From assembly GCF_010093445.1 (NCBI RefSeq), contig NZ_PDWW01000002.1, forward strand, positions 62,001 to 126,000: 64,000 nucleotides of DNA, written 5' to 3'. This document shows positions 30,332 to 39,132 of the stretch, piece by piece. The number at the start of each line of letters is the position of its first letter. Position 1 is the stretch's first letter. Origin of the DNA: Pseudoxanthomonas japonensis (GTDB lineage: Bacteria; Pseudomonadota; Gammaproteobacteria; Xanthomonadales; Xanthomonadaceae). The position numbers were made by a program, and so were the translations under genes. The notes beneath the pieces were generated by a model, which worked only from the letters and a program-made list of their open reading frames with translations, was not told the origin of the DNA and did no database searches.

Positions 30332-31153
30332 TCAGGCTGCCGGCCGGTGGCACCAGTGCCACGGTTCGTAGACGATGCCGTGCGGATTGTCGCGCGGATA
30401 ACTCATGGCGAAGCCGAAGTCGCCGGCGTATCGCGTGAGCCAGGCGAAGGCGGGCGTGTTCTCGAACGACGTTTCGGCCGGCGGCTCGCCGGGCGTGCCG
30501 ATATCGAGCGCGCAACCACCGTGGTGTTCGCTGTAGCCGGGTGCGGCGTTGACGGTGAGGATCTCTTCGACCGTCTGCCCGCGCGCCAGCTTGCGGTTAA
30601 AGATGCCGAGCTGGTAGTCGTGGCTGCGGTAGCCGGAGATCGCGTCGAGGACGATGCCTTCCCCGTAAGCCGCGCGCTGCATGGTCAGCCAGGCGCGTGC
30701 AGCGGCGGTGGTCAGCCACAACGGCCTGCGATAGCGGTCGCGTCCGGCGAACGCCAGCGCGGCCGGTTCGGCGACCAGCGCCAGACCGCTGCGCTCGCCG
30801 TAGCGGTCGTCCAGTCCCAACGCGTGCAGCCGTTCCTGCAGCGCGTGCAGCGGCAGCGTGCCCTGCGCATCCGCATCGAAGCCGCGCGTGGCGCCTTCAA
30901 GCCGGTCCAGCGCATCCCAGGCGTCGTCGAGTCCCGGTTCGCGAATCAGGCCAGGCACCAGCGGATGGACGGCGTGTGCCGATACCGCCGCCAGGTAGCG
31001 GCCATCCTGCTTGCGACGCAGCACGGTGTGCGCGCCGGCCAGCGCACGCGCATCGGCATTGCCGCGTGCGCGCAGCCCGTCGGCAGGCCACAGCTCGATC
31101 TGCGCGGTATTGAGCAGCAGCGTCTTCAGCGGTCTGGTGGGCAGGCGTCGCAT
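30332..31153 (-). CDS. M15-family D-alanyl-D-alanine carboxypeptidase (VanY-like)
   Basis: 273 residues. The zinc/active-site set is present: SGYRSHDYQ (173-181), SEHHGGCALD (208-217; ligands H210 and D217) and EPWHW (263-267; H266). This is the LAS-type D,D-carboxypeptidase that trims peptidoglycan stem peptides. No signal peptide is visible, which is odd for a wall enzyme. Residues 1-140 are an unassigned extension typical of xanthomonad homologues. It is separated by 9 bp from the PH-like gene upstream. Confidence 0.9.
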   Translation of the reverse strand: MRRLPTRPLKTLLLNTAQIELWPADGLRARGNADARALAGAHTVLRRKQDGRYLAAVSAHAVHPLVPGLIREPGLDDAWDALDRLEGATRGFDADAQGTLPLHALQERLHALGLDDRYGERSGLALVAEPAALAFAGRDRYRRPLWLTTAAARAWLTMQRAAYGEGIVLDAISGYRSHDYQLGIFNRKLARGQTVEEILTVNAAPGYSEHHGGCALDIGTPGEPPAETSFENTPAFAWLTRYAGDFGFAMSYPRDNPHGIVYEPWHWCHRPAA

Positions 31154-31162
31154 GCCCGCAGC

Positions 31163-31708
31163 TTAGCGATGCGGCGCGGGCGTCGCCAGTTCGCGCAGGC
31201 GCGCCAGCAGGTCGGCCGGGCGCGCCGGGCTCAACAGCACCATGCCGCCTCCACGCAGCGGCAGGGTGAGGACGCGGGTGCGATCGGTGACCAGGCAGAA
31301 CGCCTTGGTGAGGTTGCGCAGGCGGAAATGACCGGCCTTGAAGCCCGGCAGGCTGAAGCCGTTGGTCTTCAGCATCGGCGCCAGGTCGGTGTGTTCCTCC
31401 AGACTCAGCACGCGCGCCTTGTCCAGGTCGATGGCTTCGACGGGCAGCTTCTTCGTATAGAACGTGGCGCGCACCTGCAGCTCGCGGTTGTGCAGCACGA
31501 TCTGCCTGCGCCGCAGGGCGAGTGTCAACACAGCGCAGATGGCCAGAACGAACGGAATCGCGAGCCATCCAGCGGCCGGTGGCGACGTGCGCGACTCCAT
31601 CGTCATCGCGACGATGACGCCGCCGGTCGCGACGAGCATCGGCAACCACAGCCACCAGGCAGCGTGGGATGCCAGCGGGGCGACGGGAAACTCCTGCGGA
31701 TGCTGCAT
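31163..31708 (-). CDS. Membrane protein with bacterial PH-like domain
   Basis: 181 residues. Two membrane helices (about 18-36 and 47-65) are followed by a beta-rich domain (RRRQIVLHNRELQVRATFYT, DLDKARVLSLEEH, TKAFCLVTDRTRVLTLPLRG) of the kind annotated as bacterial PH. Function is unknown. It lies 22 bp after the DUF4177 gene and is transcribed with it. Confidence 0.7.
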   Translation of the reverse strand: MQHPQEFPVAPLASHAAWWLWLPMLVATGGVIVAMTMESRTSPPAAGWLAIPFVLAICAVLTLALRRRQIVLHNRELQVRATFYTKKLPVEAIDLDKARVLSLEEHTDLAPMLKTNGFSLPGFKAGHFRLRNLTKAFCLVTDRTRVLTLPLRGGGMVLLSPARPADLLARLRELATPAPHR

Positions 31709-31730
31709 GGATGGGCTCCGTAAACGGGGA

Positions 31731-31910
31731 TCAGGCGGGCTTCTTGAAGAACAGCCGCACCGAAATCTCGTGCTCGATGAACAGGGTACTGACCAGCTCC
31801 CATCCCTGCGTGCTCATCTTGTCCATCTCCTGTTGGATGCGATCGGTGAGCTTGCCGGCGAACATCCTGTACGGAACTTCGACGACCTTGTGGCTCCAGC
31901 GGTGGTTCAT
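31731..31910 (-). CDS. DUF4177-like small protein
   Basis: 59 residues. [15 protein letters not shown], a central helix ending in MSTQGWELV and a final strand pair ([19 protein letters not shown]) match the DUF4177 pattern of a short beta-alpha-beta protein with the G-W-E-L motif. The function is unknown. Its ATG overlaps the stop of the ribbon-helix-helix gene (ATGA at 31910-31907), so the two are coupled. Confidence 0.75.
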   Translation of the reverse strand: MNHRWSHKVVEVPYRMFAGKLTDRIQQEMDKMSTQGWELVSTLFIEHEISVRLFFKKPA

Positions 31911-32104
31911 GGCGATTCCTTCTTGTCGATGTCGTGGGCGCCGCCCTTCGGCAGCCGCCCGGCCTTGCGCAGCGCATCACGCAGCACGTACTCGATCTGG
32001 GCATTGAGCGAGCGCAGTTCGTCGTCCGCCCAGCGCTGCGCCGCCGCCAGCACCTCGGCGTTGATGCGCAGCGGATAGGCCTTCTTGTCCGGCTTCTCGC
32101 TCAC
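31907..32104 (-). CDS. Arc-like ribbon-helix-helix DNA-binding protein
   Basis: 65 residues. [20 protein letters not shown] followed by [21 protein letters not shown] matches the Arc/MetJ fold: a short beta strand (AYPLRIN), helix A, a turn and helix B with the S-L-N-A-Q-I-E signature. It would bind DNA as a dimer of dimers. No toxin gene follows; it sits instead in an SPFH operon, overlapping its neighbours by four bases on both sides. I infer it may autoregulate the operon through the dyad at 33434. Confidence 0.87.
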   Translation of the reverse strand: MSEKPDKKAYPLRINAEVLAAAQRWADDELRSLNAQIEYVLRDALRKAGRLPKGGAHDIDKKESP

Positions 32105-32376
32105 GGTTGCTTCCTGTTGCGGCGCAGCTGCAGCACCATCGAGACGATCAGCGCATTCACCAGTACCACCATGGCGATCACGATGCCCTGCGCCCGACGG
32201 CCATCGTCACCGGCGAAGTAGACGCCGACCGCGCCGGCCTGGATCGCCAGGCCGACCAGCAGCCAGTGCAAGGCCTGCCCGCGCGAGCGGATGTCGTTCG
32301 CGCGGCTCATCCATGCGGCGACCAGCAGAGCGGGCAGGCCGGAGACGGCGAGGACCAGCGGGACCAGGGCATGCAT
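32101..32376 (-). CDS. Small three-helix membrane protein
   Basis: 91 residues with hydrophobic segments at about 4-21, 38-55 and 66-85 and a basic tail (LRRNRKQP). No family is recognised. I start at [13 protein letters not shown] (32376) because it opens a membrane helix and follows the SPFH stop by 14 bp; the longer frame is an arginine-rich extension overlapping the SPFH gene. Its stop overlaps the RHH start (ATGA). Confidence 0.7.
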   Translation of the reverse strand: MHALVPLVLAVSGLPALLVAAWMSRANDIRSRGQALHWLLVGLAIQAGAVGVYFAGDDGRRAQGIVIAMVVLVNALIVSMVLQLRRNRKQP

Positions 32377-32390
32377 GCCGGCGCGCCGCG

Positions 32391-33254
32391 TCAGTAGATG
32401 GAGCCGGTGTTGACGATGGGCTGGGTGCCGCGCTCGCCGCACAGCACGACCAGCAGGTTGCTGACCATTTGCGCCTTGCGCTCTTCGTCCAGCTTCACCA
32501 CGTCGTTCTTCTGCAGCTCGGCCAGCGCCATCTCCACCATGCCGACCGCACCGGCGACGATGCGCGTGCGTGCCGCGATCACCGCGTTGGCCTGCTGGCG
32601 CTGCAGCATGGCCTGGGCGATTTCCGGTGCGTAGGCGAGGTGGCTGATGCGCGCCTCGATCACGTCCACGCCGGCCTTGCCGAGGCGCTCGGCGATCTGC
32701 TCCTGCAGGTGCTGGGAGATCTCCTGCGGGTGGCTGCGCAGGGCGATCTGGCCTTCCTCATGCTGGTCGTACGGATAGCTGGAGGCCATCGCGCGCAGCG
32801 CGGCTTCGGACTGGATGTGCACGAAGCTCTCGTAATCGTCGACGTTGAACACGGCCTCCGCCGAGTCGACCACCTGCCACACGATCACCGCGGCGATCTC
32901 GATCGGACTGCCATCCAGTTCGTTGACCTTCAGGCGGCTGCTTTCGAAGTTGCGGATGCGCAGCGACACCTTGCGCTTGCTGAAGAAGGGGTTGTTCCAG
33001 TGCAGGCCGTTGTCCTTCACCGTGCCGACGTACTTGCCGAACAGGCTGAGCACGGCCGACTGGTTGGGTTCCAGCTTGTACAGCCCGGCCATCAGGAACA
33101 TCAGCACGAAGCCGAGCAGGGCGGCCACGCCCATGTAGGCGGGCTGCTTGTCGGCCGCGCCCGTGATGAAAATGGCGATGACCCCCAGGCCCAGCACCAG
33201 CAGGCCCAGCAGGGTCGGGATTCCGGGCAACGACGACTTGGCGTTCTCTTTCAT
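32391..33254 (-). CDS. SPFH/band-7 (stomatin/prohibitin-like) protein
   Basis: 287 residues. Two membrane segments (about 13-33 and 42-60) are followed by the SPFH domain ([60 protein letters not shown]) and a helical region ([40 protein letters not shown]). Such proteins form large membrane microdomain scaffolds. The [12 protein letters not shown] helix is shared with bacterial slipin/stomatin relatives. It is the second gene of the leftward operon. Confidence 0.93.
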   Translation of the reverse strand: MKENAKSSLPGIPTLLGLLVLGLGVIAIFITGAADKQPAYMGVAALLGFVLMFLMAGLYKLEPNQSAVLSLFGKYVGTVKDNGLHWNNPFFSKRKVSLRIRNFESSRLKVNELDGSPIEIAAVIVWQVVDSAEAVFNVDDYESFVHIQSEAALRAMASSYPYDQHEEGQIALRSHPQEISQHLQEQIAERLGKAGVDVIEARISHLAYAPEIAQAMLQRQQANAVIAARTRIVAGAVGMVEMALAELQKNDVVKLDEERKAQMVSNLLVVLCGERGTQPIVNTGSIY

Positions 33255-33275
33255 GGTCTTGGTCTCAGGCGAGGA

Positions 33276-33398
33276 TCACAGCAGCGACAGGCCGGCGCCT
33301 GCGGCAAGCAGGGCAGCGGAGAGAAGGAGCAGGCCGGGGACGACCCGGTGCGCCTGGGAGGGCCAGCGGCGCTGGATCTGGCGGATCACATGGAGCAT
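33276..33398 (-). CDS. 40-residue single-TM leader peptide gene of the SPFH operon
   Basis: A peptide of 40 residues: a basic, amphipathic start (MLHVIRQIQRRWPSQAHRVV) and one hydrophobic helix (PGLLLLSAALLAAGAGLSLL). The ATG is preceded by GGGGAACC and the stop is 21 bp before the SPFH start. It is the first ORF after the GATATCA dyad. I infer a real membrane micro-protein, perhaps an SPFH partner. It could alternatively be a leader ORF. Confidence 0.55.
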   Translation of the reverse strand: MLHVIRQIQRRWPSQAHRVVPGLLLLSAALLAAGAGLSLL

Positions 33399-33433
33399 GG
33401 CGGTTCCCCGGGTTGGCTTGCGATGAGATGAAA

Positions 33434-33451
33434 GATATCAATTTGATATCA
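33434..33451. promoter_or_regulatory. GATATCA dyad, candidate operator of the SPFH operon
   Basis: GATATCA (33434-33440), ATT, TGATATC (33444-33450) form a perfect 7-3-7 palindrome. The right half is itself part of the palindrome TGATATCA. It is very AT-rich for this genome and lies 36 bp before the first ORF of the leftward operon and about 75 bp before purT. Ribbon-helix-helix dimers bind such closely spaced half-sites. Confidence 0.6.
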
Positions 33452-33524
33452 TATGTCAATGCGTGTCTGCCGCCGCTCGTCGGCGCTCCCGTTACACTGG
33501 CGCCCCCTTTCAGGACCCGTGCGC

Positions 33525-34709
33525 ATGACCACTCTTGGAACCCCGCTGTCCCCGTCCGCCACCCGCGTCCTGCTGCTGGGATCGGGCGAACTGGGCAAGG
33601 AAGTGGCCATCGAGCTGCAACGCCTCGGCGTGGAAGTCATCGCCGCCGACCGCTACGCGGACGCGCCCGCCATGCAGGTGGCGCATCGCTCGCACGTCCT
33701 CGACATGCTGGACCCGGCCGCGATCCGCGCGCTGATCGCGCAGGAGCAGCCCCACCTGGTGGTGCCGGAAATCGAGGCGATCCACACCGAAACCCTCGTT
33801 GCACTGGAAGCCGAAGGCGCCGCGCGCGTCATCCCCACCGCGCGCGCCGCGCGACTGACGATGGACCGCGAAGGCATCCGCCGCCTGGCCGCCGAAACGC
33901 TGGGCCTGCCGACGTCGCCGTACCGCTTCGTCGATACGCGCGAGGAATACCGTGAAGCGGTGCAGGCGATCGGCCTGCCCTGCGTGGTGAAGCCGGTGAT
34001 GTCGTCCTCCGGCAAGGGCCAGAGCACGTTGCGCAGCGAGGCCGACATCGATGCGGCCTGGGACTATGCCCAGACCGGTGGCCGTGCAGGTGCGGGCCGC
34101 TGCATCGTCGAAGGCTTCATCGACTTCGACTACGAGATCACCCTGCTGACCGTGCGCCACGCCGGCGGCACTTCATTCTGCGATCCCATCGGCCACTGGC
34201 AGAAGGACGGCGACTACCGCGAAAGCTGGCAGCCGCAGCCGATGTCGCCGCGCGCGCTGGAACGCGCGCAGCAGATCGCGCGCGCGGTCACCGACGACCT
34301 GGGCGGCTGGGGCCTGTTCGGCGTGGAACTGTTCGTGAAGGGCGACGAGGTGTGGTTCAGCGAAGTCTCGCCACGCCCGCACGACACGGGACTGGTCACG
34401 CTGGTGTCGCAGGAGCTGTCGGAATTCGCGCTGCATGCGCGCGCCATCCTGGGTCTGCCGGTCCCGGCGATCCGGCAGAGCGGTCCCTCCGCCTCCTGCG
34501 CGATGCTGGCGCACGGTCACGGCGTGCCGGTGTTCGGCAACGTCGAAGGCGCGTTGGCCGCGCCGGATACCGCCCTGCGGCTGTTCGGCAAGCCGCGCGT
34601 GGAAGGCCATCGCCGCGTCGGCGTGACGCTCGCGCGTGCGAACGACGTCGACACCGCACGCGCCGTGGCGCGCGATGCGGCTGCGGCCATCACGATCGAC
34701 CTGGCCTGA
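33525..34709 (+). CDS. purT: Formate-dependent GAR transformylase PurT
   Basis: 394 residues of the ATP-grasp family, the usual PurT length. [20 protein letters not shown] starts the pre-ATP-grasp domain; [16 protein letters not shown] is the ATP-grasp lid; [20 protein letters not shown] holds the metal ligands; and SVDTALxL-like [12 protein letters not shown] lies near the end. It converts GAR, formate and ATP to FGAR in purine synthesis. I choose ATG 33525 ([15 protein letters not shown]). A -10-like TACACT lies at 33493-33498. It diverges from the SPFH operon. Confidence 0.97.
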   Translation: MTTLGTPLSPSATRVLLLGSGELGKEVAIELQRLGVEVIAADRYADAPAMQVAHRSHVLDMLDPAAIRALIAQEQPHLVVPEIEAIHTETLVALEAEGAARVIPTARAARLTMDREGIRRLAAETLGLPTSPYRFVDTREEYREAVQAIGLPCVVKPVMSSSGKGQSTLRSEADIDAAWDYAQTGGRAGAGRCIVEGFIDFDYEITLLTVRHAGGTSFCDPIGHWQKDGDYRESWQPQPMSPRALERAQQIARAVTDDLGGWGLFGVELFVKGDEVWFSEVSPRPHDTGLVTLVSQELSEFALHARAILGLPVPAIRQSGPSASCAMLAHGHGVPVFGNVEGALAAPDTALRLFGKPRVEGHRRVGVTLARANDVDTARAVARDAAAAITIDLA

Positions 34710-34736
34710 GGCGCACACCATGAACGGAGCGACGCC

Positions 34737-35036
34737 ATGAATGGCAATACCGGCTATGCCGTCTTTTTCTTCCCGCAGGCGCTGGAAGCGCTGGGCGAAG
34801 CGATCAAGCCCTACCTCACCAGCCAGCCCGACGGTCCCCATATCTTCTGCAAGGAAATCGACACCGGCGGCGCCTTCACCGAGATGACGCTGGTCGGCAA
34901 GAACGCCGAAGGCCATGAGGTGCAGGTGGAACTGATGGTGCCCGGCAGCATGATCCGCATGATCGTGTCGGCGCAGAACGAATCGCTGTTCGGGTTCGGT
35001 CCGCGTGTCGCCAACCCCGTCGTGGGAGCGACGTAA
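34737..35036 (+). CDS. Small conserved hypothetical protein ending in a REP
   Basis: 99 residues (NGNTGYAVFFFPQALEALGE...), a compact alpha/beta protein with no known function. GGAG precedes the ATG by 7 bases and it follows purT by 27 bp. The last residues VVGAT and the TAA come from the REP copy at 35022-35043, exactly as in the hydrolase gene at 16653. The native C-terminus may have been shorter or longer. Confidence 0.7.
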   Translation: MNGNTGYAVFFFPQALEALGEAIKPYLTSQPDGPHIFCKEIDTGGAFTEMTLVGKNAEGHEVQVELMVPGSMIRMIVSAQNESLFGFGPRVANPVVGAT

Positions 35037-35043
35037 GTCGCGA
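35022..35043. repeat. REP copy (GTGGGAGCGACGTAAGTCGC core)
   Basis: A direct copy of the arm found at 16539 and 59609. A less similar GC-rich inverted part follows (to about 35096), so the partner arm has diverged. Confidence 0.85.
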
Positions 35044-35108
35044 CGGCCCGCCGGTAGCGGGCTGAGGTTCGCGACGGGCGTAGCCCCGCCGGGCGCAAGC
35101 ATGCCGCG

Positions 35109-36308
35109 CTAGAGGGTAAGGTCCACCCAGACCAGATGATGATCGCTGCCGTCGGCGATGGCGGCGTCGGCATGATCCTTCTTGGGCCAGAACACGCCGC
35201 TGCCTGTCAGGCTGAAACCGGTCGATGGCAGCACGTAGTCCAGCCGCAGCGCACCGTTGCGGCGGCCGAAGTCGCCGGTGACATGCGCAGGCGCACCGCG
35301 GCGCTCAAGCCCCTTGGCGGCGTATGCCAGCGCGGTCTCTTCACCGCCCTCGCTGCGTGGCGTGGCCATGCGCATGACGCGCGGGTGTTCCAGCAGCTCG
35401 ACGATGGCCTCGTGCTGTCCATCGCCATCGGCGGGATCGTTGTTGAGATCGCCGGCGATGACGAAGCGCGCATCGGCTGCCAGACCTCCGCAGCGTCCCT
35501 GGTCGTCGCAAAGCCAGGGCGCGTCGCCCGGCGTCAGGTATTCGCGCCACAGGCGGATCTCGTCGGCATTGCGCAGGCCGTTGCGGTTTTCCGGTCCGTC
35601 GAACACGGGAGGCGTGGGGTGCGAGACGAGGAAATGCACCACGCCGCCCGGCGTGCGCACCGGCACGTCCCAGTGCGACTTGGACGACAGGCGCAGCTGC
35701 TTCCAGATCGCGTCGGGATAGAACGCTTCGTGCGTGGTCGGATCCACGGGATTGGTGGCGCCCGGCAGCGTGCTCCAGCGCAGCAACTGGAACGTGCGCA
35801 CCTTCGTCTCGTCGATCGGGAAGCGCGACAGCACCAGCATGCCGTACTGGCCGGGATGCAGGCCGTAACCCCAGGCATCGTTGCCGCGTGCGCGGCCTTC
35901 GGTACCGACCTGGCCGTCGCGATCCAGGTCCAGGCCGCTCGGCACGCCGGTGTTCACCGGTGCGAGATAGCGGTACGGGTACCGCAGCGGCTCGCCACCG
36001 CCCGGCTGGGCGATGCCGAGATAGCGCTGCTGGAACAGGTCGGCGGCGCGATGCGCATCGTCGTAGTCGAACTCGTTCAACAGCACCAGGTCCGGCCGCA
36101 CCTTTTGCAGCACCGCGGCGATCTTGCGTGCATGCGTGCTGTCGCCTTCGAGTTGCCGGATCACGTCGCCGGCATCATCGGAAAAGAGCGACGTGTTGTA
36201 GGTCGCCACGCGCATTGCCGCGACCTGCCCGGGGGCAGGGGCCTCCAGCGTGGCGGGCGAACTGCAGGCGGCGAGGGTCATCGTGAGCAGGAGGGCAAGG
36301 GTACGCAT
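35109..36308 (-). CDS. Endonuclease/exonuclease/phosphatase-family lipoprotein
   Basis: 399 residues. The N-terminal lipobox LAAC (C15) anchors it to a membrane. The EEP fold follows: RVATYNTSLF, the metal-binding glutamate in LVLLNEFDYDD, HFLVSHPTPP, the AGDLNNDPADG motif and the final SDHHLVWVDL (Asp-His pair). The family cuts phosphodiesters in nucleic acids, phosphoinositides or sphingomyelin. Extracytoplasmic location suggests nutrient scavenging or a secreted nuclease; the substrate is open. Confidence 0.9.
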   Translation of the reverse strand: MRTLALLLTMTLAACSSPATLEAPAPGQVAAMRVATYNTSLFSDDAGDVIRQLEGDSTHARKIAAVLQKVRPDLVLLNEFDYDDAHRAADLFQQRYLGIAQPGGGEPLRYPYRYLAPVNTGVPSGLDLDRDGQVGTEGRARGNDAWGYGLHPGQYGMLVLSRFPIDETKVRTFQLLRWSTLPGATNPVDPTTHEAFYPDAIWKQLRLSSKSHWDVPVRTPGGVVHFLVSHPTPPVFDGPENRNGLRNADEIRLWREYLTPGDAPWLCDDQGRCGGLAADARFVIAGDLNNDPADGDGQHEAIVELLEHPRVMRMATPRSEGGEETALAYAAKGLERRGAPAHVTGDFGRRNGALRLDYVLPSTGFSLTGSGVFWPKKDHADAAIADGSDHHLVWVDLTL

Positions 36309-36346
36309 GCGCGGATTCTGTCATGCCACCGTGACAGGCGTAAAAA

Positions 36347-36372
36347 CGGCGCCCCGGAAACCCGGGGCGCCG
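36347..36372 (-). terminator. Terminator of the small lipoprotein gene
   Basis: An 11-bp stem (36347-36357 with 36362-36372) with loop AAAC. Leftward it is followed by GTTTTTACG, a good U-tract, 33 bp past the stop at 36405. Confidence 0.85.
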
Positions 36373-36404
36373 CAGGCTAACGACGAGTCGGCCCGGTGGA
36401 ACGC

Positions 36405-36809
36405 TTAGAACGAGCAGCCCATCGCGGCGTACGCCGTCTTGGCCTGGTCCATCGCGGTCTTGCACTGCGCGGCCAGCGCCGTCTTGTCGGTCAGCGCAGC
36501 CCAGCCGGCCTTCGACTGCTCGATACCCTGCTTCATCATCTCGCGCTGGGCTTCCGGCACCTTGTCGCTGATGCAGGCGTAGACCTTTTCCAGATACTGG
36601 TCGCACTCGGGCACGCCGGTGCCGGCTTCGACGGTATCCGTGGTGGCGGCAACGGCCTCGGTGGCGGCCGGGGCTTCGACGGCCGGGGCTTCGACGGCCG
36701 GTGCTTCGACGGCCGGTGCGTCGGCGACCGGAGTCGCTTCCTCGGCGGGCTTGCAGGCGGCCAGCGCGAGGGTGGTCAGCGCCGCGAGGGCAAGAATGTT
36801 GAACTTCAT
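36405..36809 (-). CDS. Small lipoprotein with alanine/proline repeat linker
   Basis: 134 residues. The signal MKFNILALAALTTLALAAC has a lipobox (C19). A linker contains AVEAP in tandem from 12- to 15-base repeats, and a helical four-cysteine domain (GVPECDQYLEKVYACISDKV, AAQCKTAMDQAKTAYAAMGC) completes it. The cysteines are spaced for two disulfides. Such small periplasmic domains have no known function. The gene is monocistronic with its own terminator. I start at 36809 (MKFN); the longer frame is unlike a signal. Confidence 0.8.
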   Translation of the reverse strand: MKFNILALAALTTLALAACKPAEEATPVADAPAVEAPAVEAPAVEAPAATEAVAATTDTVEAGTGVPECDQYLEKVYACISDKVPEAQREMMKQGIEQSKAGWAALTDKTALAAQCKTAMDQAKTAYAAMGCSF

Positions 36810-36942
36810 GACAACTCCAGACGATTGAGTGGATGTTCCAGGGCCGGCGCGCAGGGCACGCCGGTGGCACATTCTGTGCAGCCGATCACGAAGTTGCTAT
36901 TTACATTTACGTCTCACACTGAGCGCGTGGACGTGTTTCGAC

Positions 36943-37665
36943 TCACAGATCCGCGCGGACCCAGCTACGCCCGTCGAAGCACTCGAGCGGGGAGAAGCGG
37001 CGCTTGTAATCCATCTTGCGATGGCCGTCGATCCAGTAGCCGAGATACAGATGTGTATAGCGGTCGCGTCGCGCCCATTCGATCTGTCGCAGGATCGCCA
37101 GCGTGCCCAGGCTGCGCGATTCCAGTGCGGGATCGTAGAAGGTGTAGACGGCCGACAGCGCACCCGGAATGACGTCGGTCACCGCGACCGCCAGCAACTG
37201 TCCATCCTCACGCAGTTCCACGAAGCGTCCGCGCGACCAGCTGCCCACCAGGAACTGGTCGAACTCCGTGGCACCGTGGTCGTCCATGCCGCCGAGCGGA
37301 TGCCGGGCCGCGAGATACCGCTGGTAGAGCGCCAGATGCTCATCATCGCGCAAGGCGGCGACGATCCGTGTCTCGACGCGCGCGTTGCGTGCGGCGCAGC
37401 GCCGCTGGCTGCGGTCGGGCGCGAAGTCGGCGACGGGAATGCGCACGGCCACGCAGGCGCGGCATTGCCGGCAGTGCGGCCGGTAGACGATGTCGCCCGA
37501 TCGGCGGAAGCCCCAGCCCAGCGCATCGGGATACAGCTGCGGCAGGCGCGGATCGCGCGGATCCAGCACCAGGTCGCGCGCAATGCGGTCGGGCCAGTAG
37601 CCGCAGGGATGCTCGCCGGTGTGGAACAGGCGCAGGTCGTCGAGCGATTGCGTGTTCTCACCCAT
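36943..37665 (-). CDS. bpt: Aspartate/glutamate leucyltransferase (Bpt)
   Basis: 240 residues, the usual length. The N-terminal cysteine cluster [55 protein letters not shown] and [20 protein letters not shown] are the signatures of bacterial R-transferase homologues. It adds leucine to proteins with N-terminal Asp/Glu, marking them for ClpS/ClpAP in the N-end rule pathway. The ATG at 37665 follows the stop of the upstream membrane-protein gene by one base. Confidence 0.96.
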   Translation of the reverse strand: MGENTQSLDDLRLFHTGEHPCGYWPDRIARDLVLDPRDPRLPQLYPDALGWGFRRSGDIVYRPHCRQCRACVAVRIPVADFAPDRSQRRCAARNARVETRIVAALRDDEHLALYQRYLAARHPLGGMDDHGATEFDQFLVGSWSRGRFVELREDGQLLAVAVTDVIPGALSAVYTFYDPALESRSLGTLAILRQIEWARRDRYTHLYLGYWIDGHRKMDYKRRFSPLECFDGRSWVRADL

Positions 37666-37666
37666 G

Positions 37667-38251
37667 TCACCCGGTCCAGCGCGTGGCCAGCGGCCAGAAC
37701 GCGAGTCCCGCCAGCGCACCGGCCACCGCGCCGGCGACCAGGTCGCGCGGCGTATGGCGTTGCAGCGCGAGGCGCGACCAGGCGACCGTGGCAGCGAACA
37801 GCAACGCCACGAGCATCCACACCAGGCCCAGTTCGTGCAGCAGGCACGCGGCAAACACGACGAACGCCAGGTGCAGCGACAGCTTGCACCAGCGTGCCGT
37901 CAGCATCGCCGCCAGGATCATGGCCGCGGACAGCGCGAGCCCCAGCGCGAACAGCGGTTGCCCGCCACGCCAGGCGACCAGGATTGCGCCGCTGGCCAGC
38001 GCGATCAGCAGGAAGCGGTTCAACGTGCTGCGTTCGTGCGTCGCGCTGGCATCCACGTGCGCCCAGCGGCCGCGACGTACCTGCCACCACGAATAGCCCA
38101 TCACCAGCGCGGCGAATGCGCCGAAGCCGGCCGCCGACCACATCGCGGTGCGCGCATCTCCCTGCGCCAGCGCGATCGCCAGCACGGCCATCGGCAGCAC
38201 CAGCATCGGGTGGCCGAAGATCGACAGCGCGCGGGCGAGGGGAATCGACAT
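37667..38251 (-). CDS. Membrane protein, PAP2-like phosphatase family
   Basis: 194 residues with about six membrane helices. [18 protein letters not shown] and the terminal [20 protein letters not shown] resemble the last conserved block of type-2 phosphatidic acid phosphatases (R/H-x-P-x-D motif). The first PAP2 motif is weak, so the activity is uncertain. It is the first gene of a two-gene unit with bpt. The start at 38251 ([15 protein letters not shown]) opens the first helix. Confidence 0.7.
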   Translation of the reverse strand: MSIPLARALSIFGHPMLVLPMAVLAIALAQGDARTAMWSAAGFGAFAALVMGYSWWQVRRGRWAHVDASATHERSTLNRFLLIALASGAILVAWRGGQPLFALGLALSAAMILAAMLTARWCKLSLHLAFVVFAACLLHELGLVWMLVALLFAATVAWSRLALQRHTPRDLVAGAVAGALAGLAFWPLATRWTG

Positions 38252-38395
38252 GCGGCCAGCATACTGCGGCCCCGCCGTCGCGTGGATTGCGACCATCCGC
38301 TGCCTGAACGCGTCCGTCCGCGCGTCAACCCCGGGGATGCCGAGGCGTTTTCCCTGTCAGTGGCGCATCTGGCGCCGCGCCCTCAGGAGAACACG

Positions 38396-39118
38396 ATGAA
38401 CCGCAAGACCCTGCTTTTCGTGGCCGTGCTGGCCGCCCTCGGCGCCGGATCCGCATTCGCCGCCACGCAGGCCGGCGATGCCGCGAAGCCGGCGCGCGCG
38501 AGCCTCGACAAGAACAACGACGGCGCGATCGACAAGACCGAAGCCGCCGCGCATCCGCGCCTGGCCGAACGCTTTGCCGCCCTGGACAAGAACGGCGACG
38601 GCAAGCTGACGGCTGACGAGCGCCCGCAGCACAAGGGCATGCGTGGTCACGGTCGCCACGGTGGCCAGCGCCATGGCGACGGTTTCAAGAAGCTCGATAC
38701 CGACGGGGATGGCCGCATCAGCAAGGCGGAAGCTGCCGCCGATCCGCGCTTCGCCGCCCGCTTCGATGCGATGGACGCCAACAAGGACGGCGTGATCGAC
38801 CGCGCCGACCGCGAACTGCGCAGCAAGCAGCGTCGTGACGAATGGTTTGCCAAGGCCGACGCCGACAAGGACGGCAAGCTCACCCGAGCCGAGATCGACC
38901 AGGCCGACGTCGCGCGCCGTGCCGAGTTCCAGCAGCGCATGCAGGCGCGCATGGACGAGCGTTTCGCGGCACTGGATGCCAACAAGGATGGCCGCCTGTC
39001 GCGAGACGAGGTGAAGGACAAGGGCCGCTTCGCCGAGCGCTTCGATGCGCTCGACACCAACAAGGACGGCTTCCTGTCCAAGGATGAACTGGCAGCAGGC
39101 AAGCCCGCTCGCCGCTGA
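38396..39118 (+). CDS. Secreted seven-EF-hand calcium-binding protein
   Basis: 240 residues with a signal peptide (1-22, ending AFA). I count seven canonical EF-hand loops, D-x-N/D-x-D-G form: about 38-49, 64-75, 101-112, 127-138, 155-166, 194-205 and 220-231. A histidine/glycine stretch (HKGMRGHGRHGGQRHGDG) separates the second and third. It should bind Ca2+ in the periplasm or outside the cell. Two or four hands are more usual in bacterial proteins. AGGAGA precedes the ATG. It converges with the sigma-membrane gene, separated by a hairpin. Confidence 0.93.
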   Translation: MNRKTLLFVAVLAALGAGSAFAATQAGDAAKPARASLDKNNDGAIDKTEAAAHPRLAERFAALDKNGDGKLTADERPQHKGMRGHGRHGGQRHGDGFKKLDTDGDGRISKAEAAADPRFAARFDAMDANKDGVIDRADRELRSKQRRDEWFAKADADKDGKLTRAEIDQADVARRAEFQQRMQARMDERFAALDANKDGRLSRDEVKDKGRFAERFDALDTNKDGFLSKDELAAGKPARR

Positions 39119-39132
39119 GCCGGGCAGGAACG

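Noticed and set aside
31907..32104. Toxin-antitoxin antitoxin
   Set aside because: The RHH protein resembles antitoxins, but the overlapping neighbours are a DUF4177 protein and a membrane protein, with no toxin-like gene.
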